From Daucus carota subsp. sativus (taxonomy: Eukaryota > Streptophyta > Magnoliopsida > Apiales > Apiaceae): a DNA stretch of 64,000 nucleotides. The stretch spans positions 35,338,689 to 35,402,688 of the forward strand of contig NC_030381.2 of assembly GCF_001625215.2 (NCBI RefSeq). Direction: 5' to 3'. The number at the start of each line of letters is the position of its first letter. The stretch's first letter is position 1. A program made the translations under genes and the position numbers. Shown here one piece after another: positions 24,307 through 34,038 of this stretch. The notes beneath the pieces are model-generated. The model made no database searches. It saw nothing but the letters and a program-made list of their open reading frames with translations, and was not told the origin of the DNA.

Positions 24307-24744
24307 ATTTCCATGATGAATAACAAAAAAACCCGTCTCTAATTGGAAGGCACGTTTTCATACATGTTGCTGCAGCACAGTCCAGTATCATTTAATATAT
24401 CATAGTATAATTTAATTTAGTTTCCTATTGCGTAGTGTTTCTTTAAATGCAATCTATCTTTGTGCATGTAATGATTTGGTTACAGAAAAAAGTTGTTTTT
24501 GCTCTATCTTAAACCGTGGTGTTGTATACTTGTATTTTCATTAATAACTTAGTCTGATCAGCTTCAGATATTAATAACCCAGGCAGTCTGATCAGCGACA
24601 GTTCCGGCACATCTCACAATGTGAGAACTGGATCATAAGGTCTTTCAGATTATCAAGGACATACAAAATAGCTGTAGGTGCTGGTAGTATGATTACCGTA
24701 ATCATACTGGTGTACACTGCATCAAATCAAAAGTTCATACTGGT

Positions 24745-25063
24745 GTAGGGAAACTTGAGAGTATCGGAGAAGATAAAATGTAGTTACTTTTAAAGGAGAT
24801 GTTTGCGGTGAGGAACTAATTACGCTGTGCCTTGAGCATTCTGCTTAGAATAGAAATGGAAAACAAATTAAAATTCCGGCGAACAAATTGCTAAGCAATA
24901 GGTCAGTAATTTGCTTAAAAAATGTCGAAGCATTTACTCTCCGAGTGGCAGACTTGGAAGAGATCGCCAGTCTTTTCTCCGGGCTTCTGATGAGGAGTCC
25001 CCTGTATAACGTAACACTAGGAAGGATTTCCCAAACCGGAAGGGGCTTCCAGCAAATCGTATA
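24745..25063 (+). pseudogene. CNGC fragment (CNB domain), downstream relic
   Basis: Matches the C-terminal third of the intact gene upstream: GGGAAACTTGAGAG, AAAGGAGATGTTTGCGGTGA, TGTGCCTTGAGCATTCTG, TTGCTAAGCAATAGGTCAGT and GAAGCATTTACTCTCCGAGT correspond to gene positions ~23975-24235. Interrupted by stops and frame changes. Like the gene, it has no introns, so it descends from the same intronless ancestor. Confidence 0.8.
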
Positions 25064-25606
25064 AAACTTGCATGGAGTGTAGGAAACAACATCTGAGTCA
25101 TTGTGGTTAGCTTAAAAGAAGTGACTTCTTGCTTATAATAAAAAAGTAGAGTAAAAGTAAGAATTAAATAAGTTAATAAAGTGTTTGGAAAATAAGCAGA
25201 AACTGTGAGAGAGAAGTTAGCATTCTCCGCTTCTTAAAAGTGCTTCTACTTCTTTACACAAACGGGTCAAGAAAAACAGAAGTCAGAAGCAGTTTTTGCT
25301 TCTTGCAAACAAACACCACCATTATTCAGAAGCCTGATAACTCCGGAAACTGGACCTTTTTGTCACACTGTCAGAAATAATCAATATCAAAGTATTGTAA
25401 TCGAGCTGAAGGCTGGGATTAAAAAGAAAACGATTTTTACAGAGGCACAGGCGTGTGTATATTTGAGTTATGAAAACATAATTTTCTTTTTGGTGTGGCT
25501 TATTACTATATGATGAGATTAATTTTAGTACATACACGTTAATAATTTTATGATTTAGTACATGACTGGTACAAATAGTAGAAATAAAAAATAAAAATAG
25601 TTGATA
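25064..25606. other. Intergenic, possible MITE
   Basis: The stretch 25105-25320 begins GTTAGCTTAAAAGAAGTGAC and contains GTGTTTGGAAAATAAGCAG and, near its end, CTTGCAAACAAACACC, an imperfect inverted relation seen in hAT-type MITEs. No gene. Confidence 0.35.
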
Positions 25607-25900
25607 CTCCCTTTGTCCCTCTCATTTCTTTACATATTTTGAGATGTTCCTCTCTTTTTTTATGTTACCATAAATAGTAAGTTTTTCCCATCATTACACC
25701 CACTATCTTCCTCTTCTATCTCATATTTAACAATAAAAACTACTATTACACCCACTACTTTCCTCTACTATTTCAAATCTATTATTAAATATTGATAGGT
25801 TCCACCACTTTACCCACTTTTCATCTAACTTTACTCATTTTTCATACATTGTCTTGGTCTCCGTATCCCCCTCCAATGTAAACAATTGAGGGGGACGGAG
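25607..25900. mobile_element. Stowaway-like MITE
   Basis: Starts CTCCCTTTGTCCCTCTCATT after TA and ends, on the other strand, CTCCGTCCCCCTCAATTG. The inverted match continues to GTTTAC/CTTTAC. About 294 bases, non-coding. Confidence 0.75.
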
Positions 25901-26534
25901 TGGAAATTGGTACAATTTTGTTCCAGTTTAAAGACTTTCTGCAATAGCTGGAGCCTGGATGCATGACCATAGAGATAGTCCTATATTGGTGAACAGAAGA
26001 ATTCTACTTGTCTAAATTATCTTTAGCATCTTTTATCTTTAGCAGAGAGTTCACTGGAAGTCTAAAATTGACATTGATTAAACACTATGCATCAGAACCT
26101 TATCTTCGCTTGACAAGCATCTTACCATTTATTGGTTAGAAATATGAGTTCTGGAATCATGGTTCTTTTTTAGCTTCTTTCAGTTCAGAGGAGATTGCAC
26201 AAGTGTAATATGTTTTTTGCAGCACACATCTGTTTTGTTACTATATTATTATCGCTTTTACATATTTATTTGATTCATAAAATTTTGAAAAAATTATTCT
26301 AATTTTGATTTAAAATAGTAAATAATACGCACGTATAGCCGTGACCTTCCTTTCCACTACTTGCCAAATTCCACTGCTGTCCCTCTTTTTTAATGGTGTT
26401 AATCTCCAAACTAACGGAAGTACACACCTTACAATAATTTACAGACTTGAGATACACACGATGCTTAGATATGAAAATAGAGGTACATAAAATGCACCAA
26501 GCTAAAAATATAGGTACACAGTGTGCAATTTATT
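25901..26534. other. Intergenic, no gene seen
   Basis: Unique-looking AT-rich spacer without recognisable coding sequence. Confidence 0.5.
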
Positions 26535-26648
26535 CTATAAATCATTGCACAAGCACAATATAGTGAAAATCATTACAGCCTCTTTTTCCGAGTAAAAAGT
26601 CATTACAACCTTACTCATCAAAGAAATAAAAGATGATGATTTGCTTAA

Positions 26649-26841
26649 GGGGTCATTTGTAAACATGCATTTCATTTCAAAATGATTTCAAATGATAGAA
26701 TTTGAGTTGTCATTTCAAATTGTCAGATTTATAGTAACATTTGAATGTGTGGATTTCAAATGAAATCCAAATCCAAATTTCCAAACAAGTTATTTGATCA
26801 AATCCAGAATTTCAAATGAAATCCTGGTTCCCAAACAGGCC
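26649..26841. mobile_element. hAT-like MITE in module B
   Basis: Left end GGGGTCATTTGTAAACATGC, right end read inward GGCCTGTTTGGGAACCAGGA, imperfect inverted repeats; the interior has repeated TTTCAAATGAAATCC palindromic blocks. Comparison with modules A and C, which lack it at the same place, shows it as an insertion. Confidence 0.7.
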
Positions 26842-26879
26842 ATGACAAATAGACGATTATTTGTTCGAATTTAAAAATC

Positions 26880-27126
26880 TTAAAATTGCTTAAAAAACTG
26901 GTAGATATGGTTGTTGATCTCATCCGGCTTTTCTTCATTGATGAAGTGGGCAGTTCCTTCCGTTACAACCACTTCCTGCAGCAATGGAACATATTTCTGG
27001 AACTCGCCCTTGTGTATAAAATCCTTGGCGCCAGGCATATTGTAAACCAAGTCAAATTCGCCAACGATATGTTTTGCCGGTACCATCACCTGAGCTCCGG
27101 TCCAAGGCGCGGTAAGCTCCCATGTC
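26880..27126 (-). pseudogene. Detached last exon of soluble epoxide hydrolase, copy B
   Basis: Terminal exon with an open frame (TWELTAPWTGAQVMVPAKHI to FFKQF) and the catalytic Asp and His retained; one visible change is TEGTAHF for MEGTAHF. No exon 1 or 2 lies upstream on this strand before the next unrelated sequence. Same status as copy A. Confidence 0.8.
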
Positions 27127-27372
27127 CTGCAGCCAAGCATTAAAAGGCTTTTTAGCTGCGGTCCCCTTTAACGTTAACGTAGCTTCGTCCCTACTAATGA
27201 TCACAGTGAAAGTAACTCCATTCGTCAGTAAATTTTGAGTATACTAATGATCGAAAGTAGCTTCATTCGTGAAAATAACTTTATTCGTTGGTGGAGTTTT
27301 GAGTATGTTATTATAGTGTTATATCGTCTTCTTGATTTTTATTACAATCTTGTGTAGGAATTGAGTTGAATT

Positions 27373-27681
27373 AAATTTGGTACTAATATAAATACTCCTT
27401 GTTTATTTCAATGTTGAAACTTTGATAAGAATTTCGCATAATTATTTCATAAATTAAATTATTTGAGTTTTAAAATTTAAAACAAAAGTTTTCTTAGTAT
27501 TATAATTTTGATAGCGAAATAATCGTTATATTATAAAATCTTGATTACGTATAAATCTTTTAATAATAATAATAATAATAATAATTATATTATTATTTTT
27601 ATTATTTAGATTTATTATTATTATTATTATTAAAAAATTTAAATAATAAGAATAATAATATAATAATTATTATTAAATAAA
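27373..27681. repeat. AT-rich insertion with (AAT/ATT)n, absent from copy A
   Basis: The flank of the complete gene and module A are co-linear (GATTTTTATTACAAT.. then TAAATAATGATAACAAAATTT) except for about 300 extra bases here, made of AT-rich sequence ending in AAT/ATT microsatellite tracts on both strands. The tracts could pair as a hairpin. Confidence 0.6.
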
Positions 27682-27990
27682 AAGTCTAAATAATGATAAC
27701 AAAATTTGAACAAGGAGTTCACTTATCAACAAAGGAGTTCACTCAGCAACAAGAAGACAACAAAGACCACAAAGAGTATAAATTGTTGGGCGTGCTAAGA
27801 TAAGTGAACAACAGATAAACACAGAGGTCAAAAACAAACATCTGCTTAATATAAATCATTGCACAAGCCCAATATAGGGAAAATCATTACAACCTTATTC
27901 ATTAAAAAGAAATAAAAGATGATGATTTGCTTAGTAGAAAATCAATCTCAAGATGGAAAACTGACGATTATTTGTTCGAAATTAAAAATC

Positions 27991-29695
27991 TTAAAATTGC
28001 TTTAAAAACTGGTAGATATGGTTGTTGATCTCATCTGGCTTTTCTTCATTGATGAAGTGGGCAGTTCCTTCCATTACAACTACTTCCTGCAGCAATGGAA
28101 CATATTTCTGGAACTCGCCCTTGTGTATAAAATCCTTGGCGCCAGGCATATTGTAAACCAAGTCGAATTCGCCAACAATATGTTTTGCCGGTACCATTAC
28201 CTGAGCTCCGGTCCAAGGCGCGGTAAGTTCCCATGTCCTGCAGCCAAGCATTTAACGGTTTTTAATTAGTTGCTACATATCCGTAATATATTTACATTAC
28301 ACTTGCTAGGATATTGTTGGAATGGTCATAGAGAGACATTACTTACGAGTCAAAAGCTCGGTAATAATTGAGAGGACCAGTAAAGCCGGTTTGCTCGTAC
28401 TTGGTGGAATAATAGTTGAGATCATCTTCGGATAACCAAGATGGCAGGGGAGAATCTGTAGAGTCTCCATTGAAACCCTTCCCCTTAGGGAAGAACCATG
28501 GAGCAGGATCACGGTGTGACAAAAATTTCTTCAAAAATGTTTTTGTACCGATATTATTTGCGATTTCGGCTTCCATACCCCCCGGTTCCTGCAACATGAC
28601 ATGTTAAGGTTTTTAAACACGAGCTATATCTTGGTAATGAATTAGTTATAGAATCTTTGCATATTAGAAATACAATAAAATTTCAAATTCCGCCCCGATT
28701 TGTTTTTCCAATTTTTTTTTTCAAATTATGAAATGATTATGTTAATCAAATAATTTATATGCATAAGAATCTCATTATATTAGTGTTCGTGGAAACAATA
28801 TATATTATTACCTAAAATCTGTGAACAATTTTTGGGTATCAAAATATTTTCATCATGATGCTCACAAAAAAATCTGAACATACAAAAATGGAAAGTTTAT
28901 AAATCTTTATATATTTAAAATAGGAAAGTTTATAAATTTATATATCTTGCCAAGTGGATCTCATCTCTGAATATGGAAACACAAAAGGTAGGTAACGTAT
29001 AACATAGATGAAAAATACACAAATGTCGCTCTACCACTCGTTTTCAAAGAGTACATTCATCTCAAAACAATCAACATGAGATTGTCCGCCCAAATTAAAC
29101 TAAATCGCTCGAGCTAAATCTCAAAATTTCAATGTCTTATTATTATCCGAAAAGAGAATCTACATTGGTTTTAAACCGCAACAAAGTAAACTATGATATG
29201 ACAAGAGTGATGATGACTAACCTGGAATCTAACCATGTAATGATCCTCCCCATACAAAGCTTTCATTGCATCAATGACTTTAAAATCCGGATTCCTCGGC
29301 AAATAATGAATACTCAAGCTCACCAAAGCCTTCACTTTATCCGGCCTAAACAAACTCAAATGCCACGCAATATACGCACCCCAGTCATGCGCCACCACAA
29401 ACACCTTCTCCTTCGGCGCCACCACGTCCAGCAACGCCACCAGGTCGCCGACGACATACGGCACGCTGAACTTGGACGGGTCATCGAGTGGGGCCCCCGT
29501 GGTGTCTCCGTAGCCACGGAGATCAGGCGCCACCGCGCGGTAGCCGTGGGAGGCGAGGAAATGGATCTGGTGGCGCCAGGAGTACCAGAGCTTGGGGAAG
29601 CCGTGGATGAAGAGGACGGTGGGGCCCTGGCCCTTTTCGGCTACGTGGATGTTGAGGCCATTGGCGCTGATCGTTCTGTGCTCAATGCCTTCCAT
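27991..29695 (-). CDS. Soluble epoxide hydrolase (alpha/beta-hydrolase)
   Basis: Three exons, 29222-29695, 28347-28588 and 27991-28237, join in phase to 320 residues, the usual length for plant soluble epoxide hydrolases. They hydrolyse fatty-acid and other epoxides to diols, e.g. in cutin monomer and oxylipin metabolism. Visible features: oxyanion loop HGFP (31-34), nucleophile Asp104 in VAHDWGAYIAW, lid tyrosines Tyr153 (GEDHYMVRFQ) and Tyr234 (GPLNYYRAF), acid Asp264 (EFDLVYNMPG) and base His299 (EGTAHFINEE). The residue before His-Asp-Trp is Ala rather than the common Gly. No peroxisomal targeting tail is evident (ends LKQF), so probably cytosolic. Exon 1 is notably GC-rich against its surroundings. 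Two extra copies of exon 3 lie downstream (26.9 and 20.7 kb). Confidence 0.95.
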
Positions 29696-29775
29696 GTTTG
29701 ACTTAAAAGTGAGCTTTTTTAGTATTATTTTGTGGGCGCAAGGCAGTGGTGAACAAGAGATAACAGGTGGTTAAT

Positions 29776-29783
29776 TATTTATA
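29776..29783 (-). promoter_or_regulatory. TATA box of epoxide hydrolase gene
   Basis: TATAAATA on the minus strand, 81 bases before the start codon at 29695. Confidence 0.6.
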
Positions 29784-30083
29784 GATGATGGAGCCTCTGC
29801 CGCTCTGCGTATTGTAACGTATGGATAAGTTCTAGAAGTTGGGCCGGTTGTGCTACATTCGGAGTTCAGCCCAGAAAGTTTTTATGGAATTAAGGAGCAC
29901 AAATGGTTTCTGTTTTTATGAATGATTATATTTGGTGAATCATGTAAATCTGTAATAAATGTCACCGTCCTTCATTACCAGAAAAAATACATTCTATATA
30001 TTATAATTAGAAATAATAATAATATTTTATATTTAAAATATATCCAATCAATATTATCAATATCATCAAAACAAAATATGTTA

Positions 30084-30506
30084 GAGCATCTCTAATAATG
30101 AGAAACACTTTAAGCATCCCCAACCATCTAAAACCCTTGGCTAAAAGGTGAGTTGACATACTTAAAATAAAAAAATTTAGCCAACAGCTCCAAAAACTCA
30201 ACTCCAACCATACTCAGCTGTTGTCTATAAATTTAGCCAATCTCCTATGAATGGCTAAATTTGTCGAATCTCTACAGATCTGTAAGAAAATCTGTAGGAA
30301 GATTGTACATCATTTATTACCATATTGAACTGATATATTCTATTTTAACGATTTAAAATATTAATAACATACTACTTTTAAATTATAGCCAACCAATATA
30401 GCCAATACAATTGAAGCAAAATGTCTTACATGTCCAGCAAATTTTACATAATGTCTTACAAGTCCAATTTAGCCAACGATTATAGCCAACGCAGTTGGAG
30501 ATGCTC
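30084..30506. mobile_element. PIF/Harbinger (Tourist-like) MITE 1
   Basis: Starts GAGCATCTCTAA after TTA (30081-30083) and ends TTGGAGATGCTC before TTA (30507-30509): inverted ends with a TTA target duplication. Its interior shares CTATGAATGGCTAAATTTGTCG with the neighbours. No coding. Confidence 0.8.
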
Positions 30507-30569
30507 TTAACTAAAAGTCCAGTTTTATACCAAATTTAAAAATTATAGTCAATGCCAAAAAAAACAACA

Positions 30570-30893
30570 CTCCAAACATAGCAAACCCTGGTCTATAATT
30601 ATAATCACCCCCTATGGATGACTATATTTGTCGAACCATTAGTGAATTCCACGTCATCTCCCATAATTTATTTTCCTCCTTCCCGCTGCTTACAAATTAT
30701 TTATTACCATATTAAACTGATATATTCTATTTATAACAATCTAAATATTAATAAAATACTATTTTTAAATTATAACCCACCAATATAGCCAATACCATTG
30801 AAGCACAATGTATTACAGGTTCAGCAAATTTTACATAATGTCTTACAGGTCTAATTTAGACAGCAATTATTGTCAATTCCATTGGAGATGCTC
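30570..30893. mobile_element. PIF/Harbinger MITE 2, left end decayed
   Basis: Ends TTGGAGATGCTC before TTA (30894-30896). Its interior (CCCCCTATGGATGACTATAT, TGAATTCCACGTCATCTCCC) is the inverted counterpart of MITE 3. The left border is degraded. Confidence 0.65.
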
Positions 30894-30965
30894 TTACAGG
30901 TTCAACAAATTTTACGTAACATCTTATATTCTCAATTTAACCCACCATTATAACTAACTTCATTA

Positions 30966-31293
30966 GAGCATCTCCAATGGTGTTGACTATAATTGTTGGC
31001 TAAATTGGATCTGTAAGACATTATGTAAAATTTGACGAACCTATAAGATATTGTGCTTCAATGATATTGGTTATATTGTTTGGCTATAATTTAAAAATAG
31101 TATATTATTAATATTTAGATTGTTATAAATAGAATATATCAGGTTAATATGGTAATAAATAATATGTAATCAGTGGGAAAAGAGGAAAATAAATTGCGGG
31201 AGATGACGTGGAATTCGCTACAGATCTGTAGCGGATCGACAAATATAGCCATCCATAGAGGGGATGGCTATAATTATACACAAGGAGATGCTC
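30966..31293. mobile_element. PIF/Harbinger MITE 3
   Basis: Starts GAGCATCTCCAA after TTA (30963-30965), ends GGAGATGCTC before TTA (31294-31296). 328 bases, in opposite orientation to MITE 2. Confidence 0.82.
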
Positions 31294-31312
31294 TTAAAGA
31301 TATTCTAATTTA

Positions 31313-31661
31313 GGGTCTGTTTGAGAGTGCTGTTAAAAATTCTTTTGCGGTCAGAAAAAATGCTGGTAAAAATAATGTTGTAAAAATCAGATAAGTGTTT
31401 GGTAACTTTTTCGACATTTGCTTATTTTGAGTTATAATATAAATTTTTTTTATGAGGTTTCATAATGAAATTTATAACAGCTTCCTGCAAAAGTTGAAAT
31501 CAGCTTTTTCCAAAAGCATGGGGACCTGCTTTTTTTAAAAGCAGCTTTTCAACTAAAAATGCTGTTAAAAAAGCTGTTTTTAGATTTATCAAACAATTTT
31601 TCACCTACTTTTCAGCAAAATACTGTTATGACTGTCTACAACAGCAATCCCAAATATTACC
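31313..31661. mobile_element. hAT-like MITE
   Basis: Left end GGGTCTGTTTGAGAGTGCTG, right end read inward GGTAATATTTGGGATTGCTG: matched inverted ends. The interior carries AAAGCAGCTTTT-type palindromes. Target duplication not clear. Confidence 0.6.
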
Positions 31662-32561
31662 TTAGTCATAATTTAGTCAACCCACTAAAAATGTTCTAAG
31701 AAAACAAAGTGCGTATAATTTGGACGTGAGCCGGATAATCCCAGCGACGGAATTAATTTTGGACGTAAGTTGTTAGATGGACCTGAGTACGATGAATTTC
31801 ATCGTTTGAAATTTATGTTAACCGGAAAAGGTTAGTTAAGATTATTATATTTAAATTATTTTCCCAAATTCTAGTTGAGCATATTTGATTTGTACATCAA
31901 TAATAATGAGACTCTAGTATATAAACCAATCAATTAATCAGTCATTTGTTTGTCATCAGATATGCTTACAAAACGGTTCGAAGAAAATAAAATACATATT
32001 CAGCTCATTGGGAACAACAATTATTTGCAGATATGCTTCCATAGTCATCAGATACATTTCAAACTGATTCCAAAACTTGAGGTCGTGGCCTCACATGCAA
32101 ATAACGGTAACCAGAATCAAGACACGCTCCAACTAGGCATCTACCAGTGTTCATACAATAACACATTGAATACAATAACACATTGATATTTTCAAATATC
32201 ACTCAGCACGGGGCTTGGCCTGTCTTAGAGTAACATTATACAAGCTAGTTCATATGCTTGAACATAAAAACATCACACTTTGATCTGAAAAGCAATAAAG
32301 AAGAGTATGAAATGATAAGGCAGAAAGGTTAGTCAAAGCTCAAAAGTAGTGCAAAGTCAGTAATTTAAGCATGAATGCAATTTTAAGAGGTGACAAAGAA
32401 GTTCACTTCCAAAGCATGCAACTTTTTACATGGAGAGAAACGAATGCATGCTCAAAAGTCACAATTTACTACATCTTCATTCTTTTAATTGAGATAAAAT
32501 CATCGACCTCTTGTTAGCGAGAGAAAAGGAGACACGATGTTACAGATTTTAACATAGTAAT
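31662..32561. other. Spacer and 3' flank of minus-strand gene
   Basis: No gene recognised; the right part is the probable 3' UTR of the gene ending at 32562. Confidence 0.5.
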
Positions 32562-33278
32562 CTAGGTGACCAAATAAATTGGCATAGGAGAGCTGGCGGA
32601 GACCCTGTGGTGCTGCTCAACGTTAATATCCCTAAGACTAATATAGGGCAAACTGTCCATTTCATCCCTCATGGCCGGAGAACGTGGACAAGACGCCGGC
32701 CGGCTGGTTGTCCGGTACGGAGTGGTGGACCCACTCCGACTCTCCGTGGTGTAAACCGGCGGCGGCGCTGAGAAGCCAATGCACTGGACTCCTCCACCAT
32801 TCTGAGAGCTGCTGCTGTGGTGGACTTGCGGGGTCCACTTGCCTCTAAAGAAGTGAAGAGCATGTTTCCACCAGCGCTTGTTGTTTTTGGTGCTGTGTTT
32901 GTTCTTCTTGATGATTTTGGAGGAGTCTAGGTCATGCGAAATGGTGGGCTTTTGGAGCTTCAAATGGAGCCCATCTATGGATCTTCCTGCTCTTGACGCT
33001 CCTTTCCTCTGCTTTCTTGCTTCTTCCACCACCTATTCAGTAATTTATCACAAAAAGCTGTCAAATTCACGATGAAAGGCTTAATTCTCAGACGTTAATA
33101 GTTCTCGATGTCAAATATAAGGTCGTACATGTCAAGTTAAATATTTTTTTCGATAGATCGAATAAAAGGAGGTTTAAAGAGAGTAAATAACCTGGAAATA
33201 ATCGAAATGTGGGTGGAAGCCGTAATCGCTGAAATGCTGGGCATCAGGCATTTGGAATACCGGAGACTTGTTCGCCAT
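32562..33278 (-). CDS. Small plant-specific basic protein, function unknown
   Basis: Two exons, 33192-33278 and 32562-33032, phase-0 junction (ccag|gtta donor, atag acceptor), giving 185 residues. Exon 1 codes MANKSPVFQMPDAQHF and ends FHPHFDYFQ; exon 2 continues VVEEARKQRKG. In the middle is a basic and aromatic stretch, NKRWWKHALHFFRGKW (~residues 80-95), then Ser/Pro-rich sequence with SRPASCPRSPAMRDEMD and an end segment LPYISLRDINVEQ. I recognise this layout only as an uncharacterised angiosperm family; no domain with known activity, no signal peptide, no TM helix. The exon 1 start is the first ATG and fits the family-like N-terminus, but is not proven. Confidence 0.7.
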
Positions 33279-34038
33279 GCTAATATGTGGAATAACTTAT
33301 AAGTCGTTTTTGAGAACCCTTTTCTCTTGAGTTGTAGTTTCAAAGACTGACCATTTGAGCTAGAGAGAGAGGAGTGAAGATGCAAAATGAGCAATGGGAC
33401 TCAGATTTGAACGGGGCGGGGCTCAACCAAGAGTACTCTTGATATAGGCACAAAGCCACAAATAAAGTGTAGTATTATAAGTTTATAAAAGTTTATAATG
33501 CATTTGCAAGGGAACAAGAAAGATTCTTGTGCACACATTTCTAGCTCTTCTCATAGTTTTTTTAATTCTCTGGTATCATTCCCCCTTAAATTTCAAAGTT
33601 GAAGACATTTTTTAAGTGCTAGATCTATACCATGGGTAATGCTATTTATCACGGGAGTGATGCAACACGCAATATAACTAATCTTCCTCTTTTGTTTGAT
33701 TCGTGATAATCCACGCCTCTTGTTACATTTGACTGCTGAATCAAAGTTGTAGAATAAAAACTCCTGAAATTTTCATAATTTATTCTCATTCGGGATTCTA
33801 ATTTTAACTGATCAATTAAACCTTATAACTCCTATCAATTAACTCTTATACGTCAGTCTATCTAGTTACTGTCATACCGTGTAAATTATCAAGTGACACG
33901 ATAATTTTTGAATGAAAGTCTATACAAAAGTTATTTTATTAAATACTGTATCAAATTCTATAGAAAAAACTTGATGATTAAGACATATATGTTCTTATGT
34001 GCCGCTATGAAATAACAACAAACTTAATAAATCTGAAT
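33279..34038. other. Promoter of minus-strand gene and 3' flank of PME 1
   Basis: No coding sequence recognised. Confidence 0.5.

Larger units (their letters stand above)
26535..27158 (-). repeat. Epoxide hydrolase 3'-end module, copy B
   Basis: Second detached copy of the epoxide hydrolase 3' end, starting near ATAAATCATTGCACAAGCAC and ending just after the terminal exon. It abuts the 3' flank of the complete gene at ~27160. A 193-bp MITE (26649-26841) has inserted in its 3' flank. Confidence 0.8.

Noticed and set aside
27555-27680. Possible CRISPR-like array from regular short repeats
   Set aside because: It is an AAT/ATT microsatellite in a plant genome.
29132-29701. Plus-strand 189-residue frame opposite epoxide hydrolase exon 1
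   Set aside because: Antisense shadow of GC-rich coding sequence; no family resemblance.
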